A stretch of DNA of 64,000 bases from Planctomycetes bacterium ADurb.Bin069. Lineage in GTDB: Bacteria > Planctomycetota > UBA8108 > UBA8890 > UBA8898. Position 1 is the first letter of the stretch, and every line of letters starts with the position of its first letter. Positions 40,711-51,611 of this stretch are shown here, piece after piece. Made by a program: the position numbers and the translations under genes. The notes beneath the pieces were generated by a model. The model searched no databases and was not told the DNA's origin. It worked only from the letters and a program-made list of their open reading frames with translations. The stretch lies in the NCBI GenBank assembly GCA_002070955.1, contig MWEK01000009.1, positions 89,563 through 153,562 of the forward strand. Direction: 5' to 3'.

Positions 40711-42747
40711 ATGACACAGAAGATCGGACCGCTCGACATTTTCAAGCTGATCAAGCCCCGCGGGGCCGCGGCGGCCGCGCGACCGGCGCCCCGACGCGAG
40801 AGCCCGACGCTTCCGCATCTTCCGGCTCCCGCCGAGCCGCCCGTGACGGACGCCCTGGCGCGTGCGCGCGACTGGCTGCTCTCGCTCCAGAACGACGCGG
40901 GGTACTGGGTCGCGGAGCTCGAGGCCGACACCACGGTCGAGAGCTATTTCATCCTCTTCCGGACCTTCATGGGCCGGCACGACGACCCGCGCATCCCCAA
41001 GTATGCCAAGACGATCCGAAGCTGCATGCTGCCCCAGGGCGGCTGGGCCGCCTACGAGAACGGCCCGCCCGATCTCTCCGCGTCGGTCCTGAGCTATTTC
41101 GCGCTGAAGGTCGCGGGCATCTCCGCGGACGAGGAGGACATGCGCCGCGCCACCGCGGTCATCCTGAATCTCGGCGGCATCGCCAACGCCAACACCTACA
41201 CGAAGTTTTACCTGGCGTTCTTCGGCCAGTACGACTGGTCGCACGTGCCGGCGGTGCCCCCCGAGATGATCCTCCTGCCTTCCAAGATCCCGATCAACAT
41301 CTACTCGATCTCATCGTGGGCCCGCGCGATTTTCGTGCCCATGTCGATCCTCTACGCCTTGAAGCCCGTCTGCGCGATTCCGCCCGAGTGCGGCGTCGAC
41401 GAGCTTATCGTCGGCGGACGGGAGAACGCCGACTTGTCCCTGCCGCGGCCGCCGAAGGTGTTTTCGTGGAGCACGGTCTTCCTGCTCACCGATAAGGCCC
41501 TGAAGATGGCCGAGCGGTTTCCCATCGCCCTGGCGCGCAAGGCGGCGATCAGGCGCGCGGAGCGCTGGATGCTGGCGCGCTTCGAGCGTTCGGGCGGCTT
41601 GGGCGCCATCCTTCCCGGCATGGTCAACAGCATCATGGCGCTGCGCTGTCTCGGGTACCCGGACGACCACCCGGCCATCGCCAAGGGCCTGCGGGACCTG
41701 GAGGCCCTGGAGATTCACGATCCGGAGGATGACTCGATCCGCGTGCAGCCCTGCCACTCGCCCGTGTGGGACACCGCGATTTCGACCTACGCGCTTGCGG
41801 TGTCCGGCGCCACGATCGAGTCGGAGCCGCGTCTGCGGGCGTCGGTGGCCTGGCTCCTGTCCAAGGAGGTCAAGATCTCGGGCGACTGGAAGGTCAAGAA
41901 TCCGGCGCCGCCCAGCGGCTGGTACTTCGAGTTCGAGAACGAGTTCTATCCCGATGTCGACGACACGGTCATGGTGCTGATGGGCCTGCGGACGCTTCAC
42001 GCCCCGGGCGTGTCGCCGGCGGTGGACGGCGCGATCGAGCGCGGCCTGCAGTGGGTCCTCGGCATGCAGAGCGCCAACGGCGGTTGGGCCAGCTTCGACC
42101 GCGACAACGACAAGAACTTCCTCACGAACATCCCCTTTGCGGACTTCAACGCCATGATCGACCCGAGCACGGCCGATATCACGGCGCGCGTCTTGGAGAT
42201 GTTCGGGACCGTGGCGCCGGAGCAGTACAATCCTTGGCATCCCGCCGTGCGGCGCGCGCTGGAGTTCATCCGCAAGGACCAGCGCGAGGACGGCTCGTGG
42301 TACGGCCGCTGGGGCGTCAACTACCTTTACGGCACCTGGCAGGTGTTGCGCGGCCTCAGGATCGTCGGCGAGGACATGCGCAAGGACTACGTCCGCGCGG
42401 CGGTGGAGTGGCTCATGAGCGTCCAGCACGCCGACGGCGGCTGGGGCGAGCGGGCGGACTCGTACGATTTCCCGAACCGCAAGGGCAAGGGGCCGTCGAC
42501 GCCCTCTCAGACAGCCTGGGCCCTAATGGGGCTTCTGGCCGCCGGAGAGGGACACAGCCAGGCCGCGCGGCATGGGTTGAAACACCTGCTCGACACGCAG
42601 CGCCGCGACGGCACCTGGGACGAGACGGAATGGACCGGCACGGGATTTCCGGGTGTGTTCTATCTGCGCTATCACTTCTACCGGCACAACTGGCCGTTGA
42701 TGGCGCTGTCGCAGTACAGGCGCTTCCTGCGCGGCTACCGTCCCTAG
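40711..42747 (+). CDS. shc: Squalene-hopene cyclase
   Basis: A 678-residue membrane-associated triterpene cyclase that folds squalene to hopene, the first step to hopanoids that stiffen the outer membrane. The start at 40711 was chosen because GAGGAG is nine bases before it; the earlier ATG abuts that site. The acidic catalytic motif DVDD (about 415-418, in YPDVDDTVMVLMGL) matches the DxDD protonating motif. QW repeats recur: QNDAGYWVAE, LPQGGWAAYENG, QSANGGWASFD, QREDGSWYGRWG, QHADGGWGE and QRRDGTWDE. Length is typical. No other hopanoid gene is adjacent. Its stop codon lies within the left arm of the inverted-repeat element downstream. Confidence 0.95.
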   Translation: MTQKIGPLDIFKLIKPRGAAAAARPAPRRESPTLPHLPAPAEPPVTDALARARDWLLSLQNDAGYWVAELEADTTVESYFILFRTFMGRHDDPRIPKYAKTIRSCMLPQGGWAAYENGPPDLSASVLSYFALKVAGISADEEDMRRATAVILNLGGIANANTYTKFYLAFFGQYDWSHVPAVPPEMILLPSKIPINIYSISSWARAIFVPMSILYALKPVCAIPPECGVDELIVGGRENADLSLPRPPKVFSWSTVFLLTDKALKMAERFPIALARKAAIRRAERWMLARFERSGGLGAILPGMVNSIMALRCLGYPDDHPAIAKGLRDLEALEIHDPEDDSIRVQPCHSPVWDTAISTYALAVSGATIESEPRLRASVAWLLSKEVKISGDWKVKNPAPPSGWYFEFENEFYPDVDDTVMVLMGLRTLHAPGVSPAVDGAIERGLQWVLGMQSANGGWASFDRDNDKNFLTNIPFADFNAMIDPSTADITARVLEMFGTVAPEQYNPWHPAVRRALEFIRKDQREDGSWYGRWGVNYLYGTWQVLRGLRIVGEDMRKDYVRAAVEWLMSVQHADGGWGERADSYDFPNRKGKGPSTPSQTAWALMGLLAAGEGHSQAARHGLKHLLDTQRRDGTWDETEWTGTGFPGVFYLRYHFYRHNWPLMALSQYRRFLRGYRP

Positions 42748-42979
42748 CCTGGATTCCCACGGCCGGAGGCAGGGCTGATCGGCGCCGCCGCCGCGGTGGA
42801 AATCACGGAAAGGGAGAGCATCGCGCCTTTCCGTGAAACCCGCGCGCAACCCGCTTCTTACCGCTGCCGGGTTCCACGAAACCGGCGTCCGGATCCGCCG
42901 GCTTGGCGGAAAGCGCTTATGCCCGCCCCTCGAACGCGCGGTGTTAAGCGCATAAGGCGCCGTGGGAATCCACGGCTAG
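42744..42979. repeat. 236-bp inverted-repeat-bounded element between shc and efp
   Basis: TGGATTCCCACGGC (42750-42763) recurs as its exact complement at 42959-42972, and the match extends outward through CTAGCC/GGCTAG with one inserted base, giving arms of 20 and 21 bases. Between them lie a perfect 11-bp hairpin (TCACGGAAAGG / CCTTTCCGTGA, 42803-42836), a TCCGCC/GGCGGA hairpin (42894-42910) and a CTTATGC/GCATAAG pair. This could be a non-autonomous mobile element, a structured RNA, or an elaborate bidirectional terminator for the two convergent genes. No target duplication is visible and no protein gene fits. Confidence 0.55.
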
Positions 42980-42993
42980 ACGAAGGGAGCGGC

Positions 42994-43575
42994 TCACTCC
43001 TCGGCGGGGATCTCGCCCGGTGCGGCGCGGCTGATGAACTGGCCCGTGCGCGTGTCCACCTTGACGAAGTCGTTCGTGACCACGTGCGAGGGGACGCGGA
43101 TCTCCAGGCCCGTCTCGAGCTCCGCCGGCTTAGTGACGTTCTTGACCGTGTCGCCCCGGACGCTCGGGTCGGTCTCGACGACCTTGAGAACCACCGCGGC
43201 GGGCAGGTCGAGCGAGACGGCGTTGCCCCCGTAGAATTGCATTTTGACCCTGCTGTTGTGCCGGACGTATCCGATCTGGTCCTTCACCAGGGCCGCGGGG
43301 ATGTGCAAGTGTTCGTACGTCTTCGTGTCCATAAACACGTAGCTGTCGGGTTCCTCGTAGAGATATTCCACTTCGCGCCCCTCGAGGAAAGCATACGTGA
43401 GGTCATCGGTTCCGCTGTGGCGGCGTTCGACCACCGTGCCCTTCGCCAAGCTTTTCAGGGATACTTGGTAATAGGTCCGCCAGTTGCCCCGCGTGACCGG
43501 CAGTATTTGGAGGATCTGCCAGAGCTCTTTGTCGATTTCGACGTACATGCCTTTCTTGAGTTCGTTGACTTTCAT
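42994..43575 (-). CDS. efp: Elongation factor P, variant lacking the modified lysine
   Basis: A 193-residue three-domain protein that relieves ribosome stalling at polyproline. The N-terminal KOW-like domain (MKVNELKKGMYVEIDKELW), the middle OB domain (SYVFMDTKTYEHLHIP) and the C-terminal OB domain (PSVRGDTVKNVTKPAELETG) are all recognisable. The loop tip that reads VKPGKGQAF in E. coli, with Lys34 modified, reads VTRGNWRTY here: Gly30 aligns with Gly33, so Asn31 stands at the modification site. The protein may work unmodified or with another modification. GAGAGAG precedes the ATG. It is upstream-adjacent to lspA on the same strand, with 127 bases between them. Confidence 0.9.
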   Translation of the reverse strand: MKVNELKKGMYVEIDKELWQILQILPVTRGNWRTYYQVSLKSLAKGTVVERRHSGTDDLTYAFLEGREVEYLYEEPDSYVFMDTKTYEHLHIPAALVKDQIGYVRHNSRVKMQFYGGNAVSLDLPAAVVLKVVETDPSVRGDTVKNVTKPAELETGLEIRVPSHVVTNDFVKVDTRTGQFISRAAPGEIPAEE

Positions 43576-43702
43576 GGCTCTCTCGCGCGTCTGCGGGGGA
43601 TGTTCGCGCCTCGGCGCCGGGCGGGTCGTCGCGGCATACCGGAGCGATTATAGCAACGCTTCCCCCCGGCGGCAAGGTGAACGCATCAACGCGGCGCGTC
43701 GA

Positions 43703-44275
43703 TCAACAGCGTTTGCGGCGGCCGCGCGACAGCGCGAACTCCAGCGTAATCCAGAGGCCGGCCCCCGCGCAGATGGCCGCATCCGCCACGTTGAAGTTCG
43801 GCCACGTCCATGTGCGCCCGCCGATCGTGACATAGGCGTGGAAAAAATCCCGCACCGCTCCATACGCGATGCGATCGTACAGGTTGCCCGCGGTCCCGCC
43901 GGCGATGCACGCCAGCGCCGCGGCAAAGAGGCGTCCGTGCACCGGCCCGTACAAAACGTACGCCGTGATCGCCGCCAGCGCGGCGACGGACACGATGATC
44001 AGGAACCAGTACCAACCCCTGAACCAACCGCTGAACGCTCCGGCGTTCAGAACGCATTGCAAGTCGAAGAACCCCGGGATCACGGGAATAACGCGGGCGG
44101 CATCGGCGTAGGGGCCATCAGACCCGCGGATGATGCACGCATCCGCGGCGCGGAACACGACTAACTTGCTCGCCAGATCGAGCGCGAATACGCCGACGGC
44201 GAGGGGCACGAAGATGGCGGCCTTCTGCGTCGCCGAGAGAAGCGGGCTCCGGTCCTTGGAGGTCTGGTCGGGCAT
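43703..44275 (-). CDS. lspA: Lipoprotein signal peptidase
   Basis: A 190-residue inner-membrane aspartic protease with four helices. It removes signal peptides from prolipoproteins, of which this window has several. The two catalytic Asp motifs are present: GGTAGNLYDRI and FNVADAAIC, with the upstream NAGAFSG block. Compared with the usual 160 residues it has a slightly longer N-terminus and periplasmic loop. It lies on the minus strand and diverges from dnaN across the candidate origin. Confidence 0.92.
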   Translation of the reverse strand: MPDQTSKDRSPLLSATQKAAIFVPLAVGVFALDLASKLVVFRAADACIIRGSDGPYADAARVIPVIPGFFDLQCVLNAGAFSGWFRGWYWFLIIVSVAALAAITAYVLYGPVHGRLFAAALACIAGGTAGNLYDRIAYGAVRDFFHAYVTIGGRTWTWPNFNVADAAICAGAGLWITLEFALSRGRRKRC

Positions 44276-44454
44276 TATCGAGCCTTGTCTGTCCAGCGAG
44301 CCGTCGCCGCGCGCCTCCTGCCACGAGCCGCGGCGCGTGTTATTCTATCATGCCGATCTAAGCGCCAGAAGCCGCCCCGCCGATTTACCCCGCCGGAAAG
44401 CCCTCGATCTTCCAGCCTGAAGCGCCGGAGAGTCCGTCCTTCCCCGCGGCTTCA

Positions 44455-44870
44455 TGTTGAAAACCCCTTGGAAAGGTCTAGATGACGCTTTCATCATCTC
44501 CATCGCTTCCGGTGGAATTCCGCACGCGGAATCACCCGCTTCTTCAAAACGCGGCACAAAGCCGGATTAATCCACCGATTACCGGCCCTGTTTTCAACAA
44601 CCGCAAGCGGCCGTTGTAATTACATAACTCATTCTATTTCAATAAATTACGTTATAGACCCGCTAAGTTTTCCACAGTTTCTTCCAAGCCGATGAGAGTT
44701 ACTAGGAAAATACTAATTCTCTTTTCCATCTCTACCTCCACCGCGACTGAGGAGCGTAGAAGCCCAGCGTTTTCATTAATCAGAAAACACCTGGCAAAGG
44801 TCTCTCGAGAAGAGCACAGACTCCTTTGCCTCTTACCGAAATATAGTATACAATGAGATCTTTCGCTGCT
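44455..44870. other. Candidate chromosome replication origin (oriC)
   Basis: The 767-base gap between lspA and dnaN contains an AT-rich stretch (clearest from 44600 to 44850) in otherwise GC-rich DNA. DnaA-box-like 9-mers occur: TTTTCCACA at 44668-44676 (one mismatch to TTATCCACA and identical to the box described in cyanobacteria), TTTTCAACA at 44591-44599 and its complement TGTTGAAAA at 44455-44463. A GTTTTC/GAAAAC inverted repeat lies at 44769-44788. Gene orientation switches here, minus-strand genes predominating to the left and plus-strand dnaN, gyrB and gyrA to the right. I see no protein gene in the gap. The rest (44276-44454 and 44871-45042) is leader sequence without recognised features. 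Confidence 0.6.
44826..44854 (+). promoter_or_regulatory. Promoter of the dnaN operon
   Basis: TTGCCT and TACAAT are separated by 17 bases; the -10 has one mismatch to consensus. It is at the right edge of the AT-rich gap, leaving a leader of about 180 bases before dnaN. Confidence 0.5.
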
Positions 44871-45042
44871 CGCGCGAGGTTGCGATCGACTTCGCGGGGG
44901 AGAGCGGCGAGAGCCTGCCGGTGGGCGGCGAAGCGATCGACCGAAGGCGCGGCGCGCGGGTCGAATTAGCGAAAAGAAGTGAGGCGGAGACGGTGGTTCA
45001 GACGGGTTTCAAAGGCGCGGAGAGGTGTACGAGGGGGGTGTG

Positions 45043-46173
45043 ATGAAAGCGGTGTGCAAGCGAAGCAGTCTGGCCGAGGCGCTGGGCGTCATTACGGCGG
45101 GGGTCCCAGCGCAAGCCCCGACGCCCGTGGCTCGCGATGTCCTCATCTCGGTGGACCACGAAGGCCTGCGGCTGGAAAGCACGGATTTGACAATCTTCAG
45201 CGAGGTCAAGGTGCTCGAGATCAAGGAGGCGGTGAGCGGCGAGGCTTTGACGCCGATCGCTTGCATCGCGGGGCTGGTGCACGAGTTGGACAAGGAGTTC
45301 ATCACCATCGAGCGCGAGGAGGGGCAGTTCGGCCTGAGTATCTCGTCGGGCAACGACGAGTTCAAGATCATAGGGCACGATCCCGGCGATTTTCCCAGCA
45401 GCCCGGAAACCACGCAGTGCGCGGGTTTCGAAGTGGAGAGCGCCGTGTTGGCCGAGGCGATTCGGCTGGTTGCTTTTGCGGCGTCGAAGGATCCATCGCG
45501 CCGGCAGCTCATGGGAGTCGCATTCGTCGCCGAGGGGGCCAAAGCGTACTTCGTCGCGTCCGACGGGAAGCGCTTGGCCGAATACGTCGTGGCCACCGCG
45601 GAGCGAGCGGACAAGCGCCGGGAGGGAATCTTGCCGTTGGCCGCGGTGGAGGCCATCGCCAAGCTCCTGCCGTTGGACAACGGCCAGGTGAGCATCAAAA
45701 TCGATCCTGATCTTCAACAGGCGGTCGTGTCCCACGAACGCGGCCGGGTTCTGTGCCGGCTCATCGAGGGGCAGATGCCCGATTACGTTTCGCTGATACC
45801 GAGCGAGTTCGCGACGACGGTGGAAGGCTCGGCGCGCGAACTGCTCGCGGCGGTGAGGAAGGCGGCGGTTCTGACGACGCGGGACAACGCTTTTGTGAGG
45901 CTGGAATACGGCGACGGCGCCTTCTCCGTCCACGTCTCTTCCAAGGAGACGGGCTCGGGCGTGGTGCCCGTCGACAACGTGACGGTAAGCGGGGATCCCA
46001 TCGTTGTGAACTTCGCCGTGCAGTATCTGAGCGATGGGCTTCGTGTGATGGGCGACACGGTCGTTAGGTTGGGATTGCAGAAGAGCGACGGCGCCGCGGT
46101 GGTGCACGGCGGGCGCGCGTTCAGGTATGCGTTCATGCCGGTTAGACCAAGGGGAGCGGACGACGAGGTATGA
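45043..46173 (+). CDS. dnaN: DNA polymerase III sliding clamp (beta subunit)
   Basis: A 376-residue clamp protein made of three repeated domains that encircles DNA and holds the polymerase. The start at 45043 has a GAGGGGGG site; a GTG 18 bases upstream lacks one. Typical blocks are LRLESTDLTIFSEVKV, AFAASKDPSRRQLMGVAF, YFVASDGKRLAEY, the central GQMPDYVSLIP, and the C-terminal GDTVVRLGLQKSDGAAVV and YAFMPVR. It begins the operon dnaN - DUF721 - gyrB - gyrA and overlaps the second gene by four bases (ATGA). The dnaA and recF genes that usually flank it are absent here. Confidence 0.95.
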   Translation: MKAVCKRSSLAEALGVITAGVPAQAPTPVARDVLISVDHEGLRLESTDLTIFSEVKVLEIKEAVSGEALTPIACIAGLVHELDKEFITIEREEGQFGLSISSGNDEFKIIGHDPGDFPSSPETTQCAGFEVESAVLAEAIRLVAFAASKDPSRRQLMGVAFVAEGAKAYFVASDGKRLAEYVVATAERADKRREGILPLAAVEAIAKLLPLDNGQVSIKIDPDLQQAVVSHERGRVLCRLIEGQMPDYVSLIPSEFATTVEGSARELLAAVRKAAVLTTRDNAFVRLEYGDGAFSVHVSSKETGSGVVPVDNVTVSGDPIVVNFAVQYLSDGLRVMGDTVVRLGLQKSDGAAVVHGGRAFRYAFMPVRPRGADDEV

Positions 46174-46478
46174 AAAGCAGGCGGCGTGATTTCATGCCGA
46201 TCAAGGGCCTCATCAACGGCTTGGTACGAAGGCTCCGTCCGCCGGCGGAAGACTCGCAGGCGTGCGTGGCCGAGACCTGGGCGCGCACCGTCGGCGAGGA
46301 ATTTCTGGCCATCGCCCGCGTAAGCGGAATATCGGAGAACACCGTCAGGATCGATGTCGCCGGCGCGGCCGCGCGGGCGGAACTGGAGTCGTTTTACCGC
46401 GCTCGGTTCCTCCAGGCGCTTCGCGATGCGGGTATGAGACATTTGACACGGGTGTATTTTCACGTGCGCGATGTCTGA
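46170..46478 (+). CDS. DUF721 (DciA-like) protein
   Basis: A 102-residue protein starting at an ATGA overlap with dnaN. It is basic at the N-terminus (MKSRRRDFM), with WARTVGEEFLAIARV and the closing strand/helix LESFYRARFLQALRDAG of the DUF721 family. In many bacteria this family (DciA) acts as loader or recruiter for the replicative helicase, replacing phage-derived DnaC, and is found between dnaN/recF and gyrB. Position and sequence both fit, but it is short and I call the family, not the proven function. Confidence 0.75.
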   Translation: MKSRRRDFMPIKGLINGLVRRLRPPAEDSQACVAETWARTVGEEFLAIARVSGISENTVRIDVAGAAARAELESFYRARFLQALRDAGMRHLTRVYFHVRDV

Positions 46479-48914
<2,436 letters not shown>

Positions 48915-48941
48915 GAACCCGCCCGCGGCGGGAAAAACACC

Positions 48942-51524
48942 ATGACCGAAGACTCCGGCGCACGGCCGACCGAACGAATCGAAGAGCTGGACATCGAAGA
49001 GGAGCTCAAGGGCGCGTACCTCACCTACGCCATGAGCGTGATCATCCAGCGCGCGCTCCCCGATGTGCGCGACGGCCTGAAACCGTCGCAGCGGCGCATC
49101 CTGGTGGCGATGCACGACCTGGGCCTCGCCCCGCGGGGCCGCTTCCTGAAGTGCGCGAAGATCGCCGGCGACACGTCGGGCAACTACCACCCCCACGGCG
49201 AGAGCGCCATCTATCCCACCTTGGTGCGCCTGGCGCAGCCTTGGAACGTGCGCCACCGCCTGATCGACGGGCAAGGCAACTTCGGCTCGCCGGACGGAGA
49301 CCCGCCCGCGGCCATGCGCTATACCGAGGCGCGCCTCACCACCGAAGCCGTCGAGCTCATGGAGGATCTCGACAAGGACACCGTGGAGTTCGTGGCCAAC
49401 TTCGACGGCCGGCTCCAAGAGCCGACGGTGCTGCCGAGCAAGTTTCCCAACCTGCTGGTGAACGGCAGCTCGGGCATCGCCGTCGGCATGGCGACGAGCC
49501 TCCCGCCGCACAACCTCGGCGAGGTCATCGATGCCCTGAAGGCGGTCGTCGCGAACCCGGCGATCACCGTGCGCGAGATCCTGGAAATTCTGCCGGGGCC
49601 GGATTTTCCCACGGGAGGCATCATCTGCGGTCGGGGGGGCATCCGCAGCGCCTACGAGACGGGCCGCGGGCTTATCACGATCCGCTCCCGGACGGCCATC
49701 GAGGAGGAGGACGGCCGGGCGCGCATCGCCGTCACCGAGGTGCCCTACCAGCTCACGAAGACCAAGCTCATCGAGGCCATCGTCGATCAGATCAAGGCCG
49801 AGCGCATTACGGGCATCGGCGATGTGCGCGACGAGAGCGATCAGAAGGGCCAGCGCCTGGTCATCGAGGTGAAGCGGGGCGAGGACCCCGCTTTGGTCCT
49901 GAACCAGCTCTACAAGTACACGCCGCTCCAGTCGACGTTCAGCATTATCAACATCGCCCTGGTGGACGGACGGCCGCGGACCCTGACCATCAAGGAATTG
50001 CTCGTCGCCTTTGTGCGCCACCGCTTCACGGTCATCCGCCGCCGCACCGCCTTCCTGCTGGCGAAAGCCGAGGCCCGGGCGCACATCCTCGAGGGGCTGC
50101 TGCGCGCCCTCGCCATGATCGACGAGATCATCGCCGCGATCAAAGCGTCGGCGAGCCCGGCCGAGGCCGGCCGGCGGCTCATGGATCAGTTCGGCTTCAC
50201 CGAGCCGCAGGCGACGCACATCAGGCAGATGCAGCTCCAAGCGCTGACGGGCCTGGAGCGCGAGCGCTTGCAGGCCGAGTACGAGGAACTCGTCAAGACG
50301 ATCGCCCGCCTGCGCCGCATCATGGCGGAGGACGGCTTGGTCTACGACGTCATGGTGGAGGAGTGGGAGGATCTGCGGAAGCGCTGCGCCGATGCGCGGC
50401 GCACGACCTTCGCGGAGACCGCCGAGGAGATCGAGGACGAGGACCTGATCCCCGAGGACCGCGTCGTCGTGACGATCACCCGCGAGGGATACCTCAAGCG
50501 CACGAGCCTGGCGGCGTACCGCCTTCAGGGCCGCGGCGGAATCGGCGTCCGCGGGCTCGATGCCAGGGAAGGCGATGTGGTGCGCAGCGTGTTCGTGGCC
50601 TCGACGCACGACTATGTCCTGTTCTTCACGAACCAGGGCCGCATCTACTGGCTCAAGGCGTATCAGCTCCCGGACCTGGATCGCGCCAGCCGCGGCCGCG
50701 CCGCCGTCAACCTGCTCAACCTCCGGGAGAACGAGCGCGTCGCGCAGGCCCTCTGCCTGGAGGAGCTCTCGGGCGGGTATCTGATCTTCGCCACGCGCCA
50801 GGGCGTCGTGAAGCGGACGGCGCTGGAGGCCTACAGCCGGCCGCACAAGACCGGCATCCACGCCATTCTGCTCGACGAGGGCGACGAACTCATCGCGGTC
50901 CAGCGGTGCGGCGACGACGACGACATCATGCTCGTGACGCGGAACGGCCAAGCCAACCGGTTCGCGGCGGGCGATGCGCGGCCCATGGGGCGCACCGCGC
51001 ACGGCGTGCGGGGCATCGCCCTGCGAGGCGACGACCGGCTCGTCAGTCTGGCGGTGGTGCGGGAGGGCTTGTACCTCTACACGGTGTGCAGCAACGGATA
51101 CGGCAAGCGCACGGCGATCGCCGAGTACCCGCGCCATCGGCGCGGCGGCGGCGGCGTGCGCGACATCCGCACGAGCGGCCGGAACGGCACGGTCGTCGCG
51201 GCGCAGGCCGTCGCGGACGGCGACCATGTCATGCTGATCACGGTGAGCGGCCAGGTCATTCGCGCGCCGGTGACCGATGTGTCGGCGATCGGCCGCGGCA
51301 CAATGGGCGTCCGGGTGATCCGCCTGCGGGAGGGCGACGTCGTCGCGTCGCTGGAGCGCATCTCCGCCGAGGACCTTGCCGCGGAAGCCGCGGCGGAGCG
51401 GAACGGAGGCGAAGAGGAGCGCGGGCGCGCCGCGCGGCCTCCGCGCGCGGCCGAACACGGCGACCCGTTCGACGTCGATGATGAGGCGCCGTCCGAAACG
51501 CCGTCCTCCGAGGACGAGGAATAG
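48942..51524 (+). CDS. gyrA: DNA gyrase subunit A
   Basis: An 860-residue breakage-reunion subunit. The catalytic Tyr is in [10 protein letters not shown]; the quinolone region reads [22 protein letters not shown], so the Ser equivalent to E. coli Ser83 is kept while the Asp87 equivalent is Pro. The C-terminal beta-pinwheel (repeats such as [32 protein letters not shown] and [15 protein letters not shown]) confirms GyrA; the GyrA-box-like segment is at about [12 protein letters not shown] short acidic tail (EDEE) ends the protein, a feature known to tune supercoiling in some orthologues. Confidence 0.96.
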   Translation: MTEDSGARPTERIEELDIEEELKGAYLTYAMSVIIQRALPDVRDGLKPSQRRILVAMHDLGLAPRGRFLKCAKIAGDTSGNYHPHGESAIYPTLVRLAQPWNVRHRLIDGQGNFGSPDGDPPAAMRYTEARLTTEAVELMEDLDKDTVEFVANFDGRLQEPTVLPSKFPNLLVNGSSGIAVGMATSLPPHNLGEVIDALKAVVANPAITVREILEILPGPDFPTGGIICGRGGIRSAYETGRGLITIRSRTAIEEEDGRARIAVTEVPYQLTKTKLIEAIVDQIKAERITGIGDVRDESDQKGQRLVIEVKRGEDPALVLNQLYKYTPLQSTFSIINIALVDGRPRTLTIKELLVAFVRHRFTVIRRRTAFLLAKAEARAHILEGLLRALAMIDEIIAAIKASASPAEAGRRLMDQFGFTEPQATHIRQMQLQALTGLERERLQAEYEELVKTIARLRRIMAEDGLVYDVMVEEWEDLRKRCADARRTTFAETAEEIEDEDLIPEDRVVVTITREGYLKRTSLAAYRLQGRGGIGVRGLDAREGDVVRSVFVASTHDYVLFFTNQGRIYWLKAYQLPDLDRASRGRAAVNLLNLRENERVAQALCLEELSGGYLIFATRQGVVKRTALEAYSRPHKTGIHAILLDEGDELIAVQRCGDDDDIMLVTRNGQANRFAAGDARPMGRTAHGVRGIALRGDDRLVSLAVVREGLYLYTVCSNGYGKRTAIAEYPRHRRGGGGVRDIRTSGRNGTVVAAQAVADGDHVMLITVSGQVIRAPVTDVSAIGRGTMGVRVIRLREGDVVASLERISAEDLAAEAAAERNGGEEERGRAARPPRAAEHGDPFDVDDEAPSETPSSEDEE

Positions 51525-51611
51525 CCCGCCGGCCGAGTCTCATACTTGAATGATTGCCCCGGATGGGCCAAGATGGGATTCTGCGACTCATTGTCGGCGA
51601 GGACGGTATAC

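Noticed and set aside
44872..44941. Direct repeat GCGATCGAC upstream of dnaN
   Set aside because: Nine bases twice in 70 bases is weak in GC-rich DNA, and no DnaA or regulator motif is known to match.
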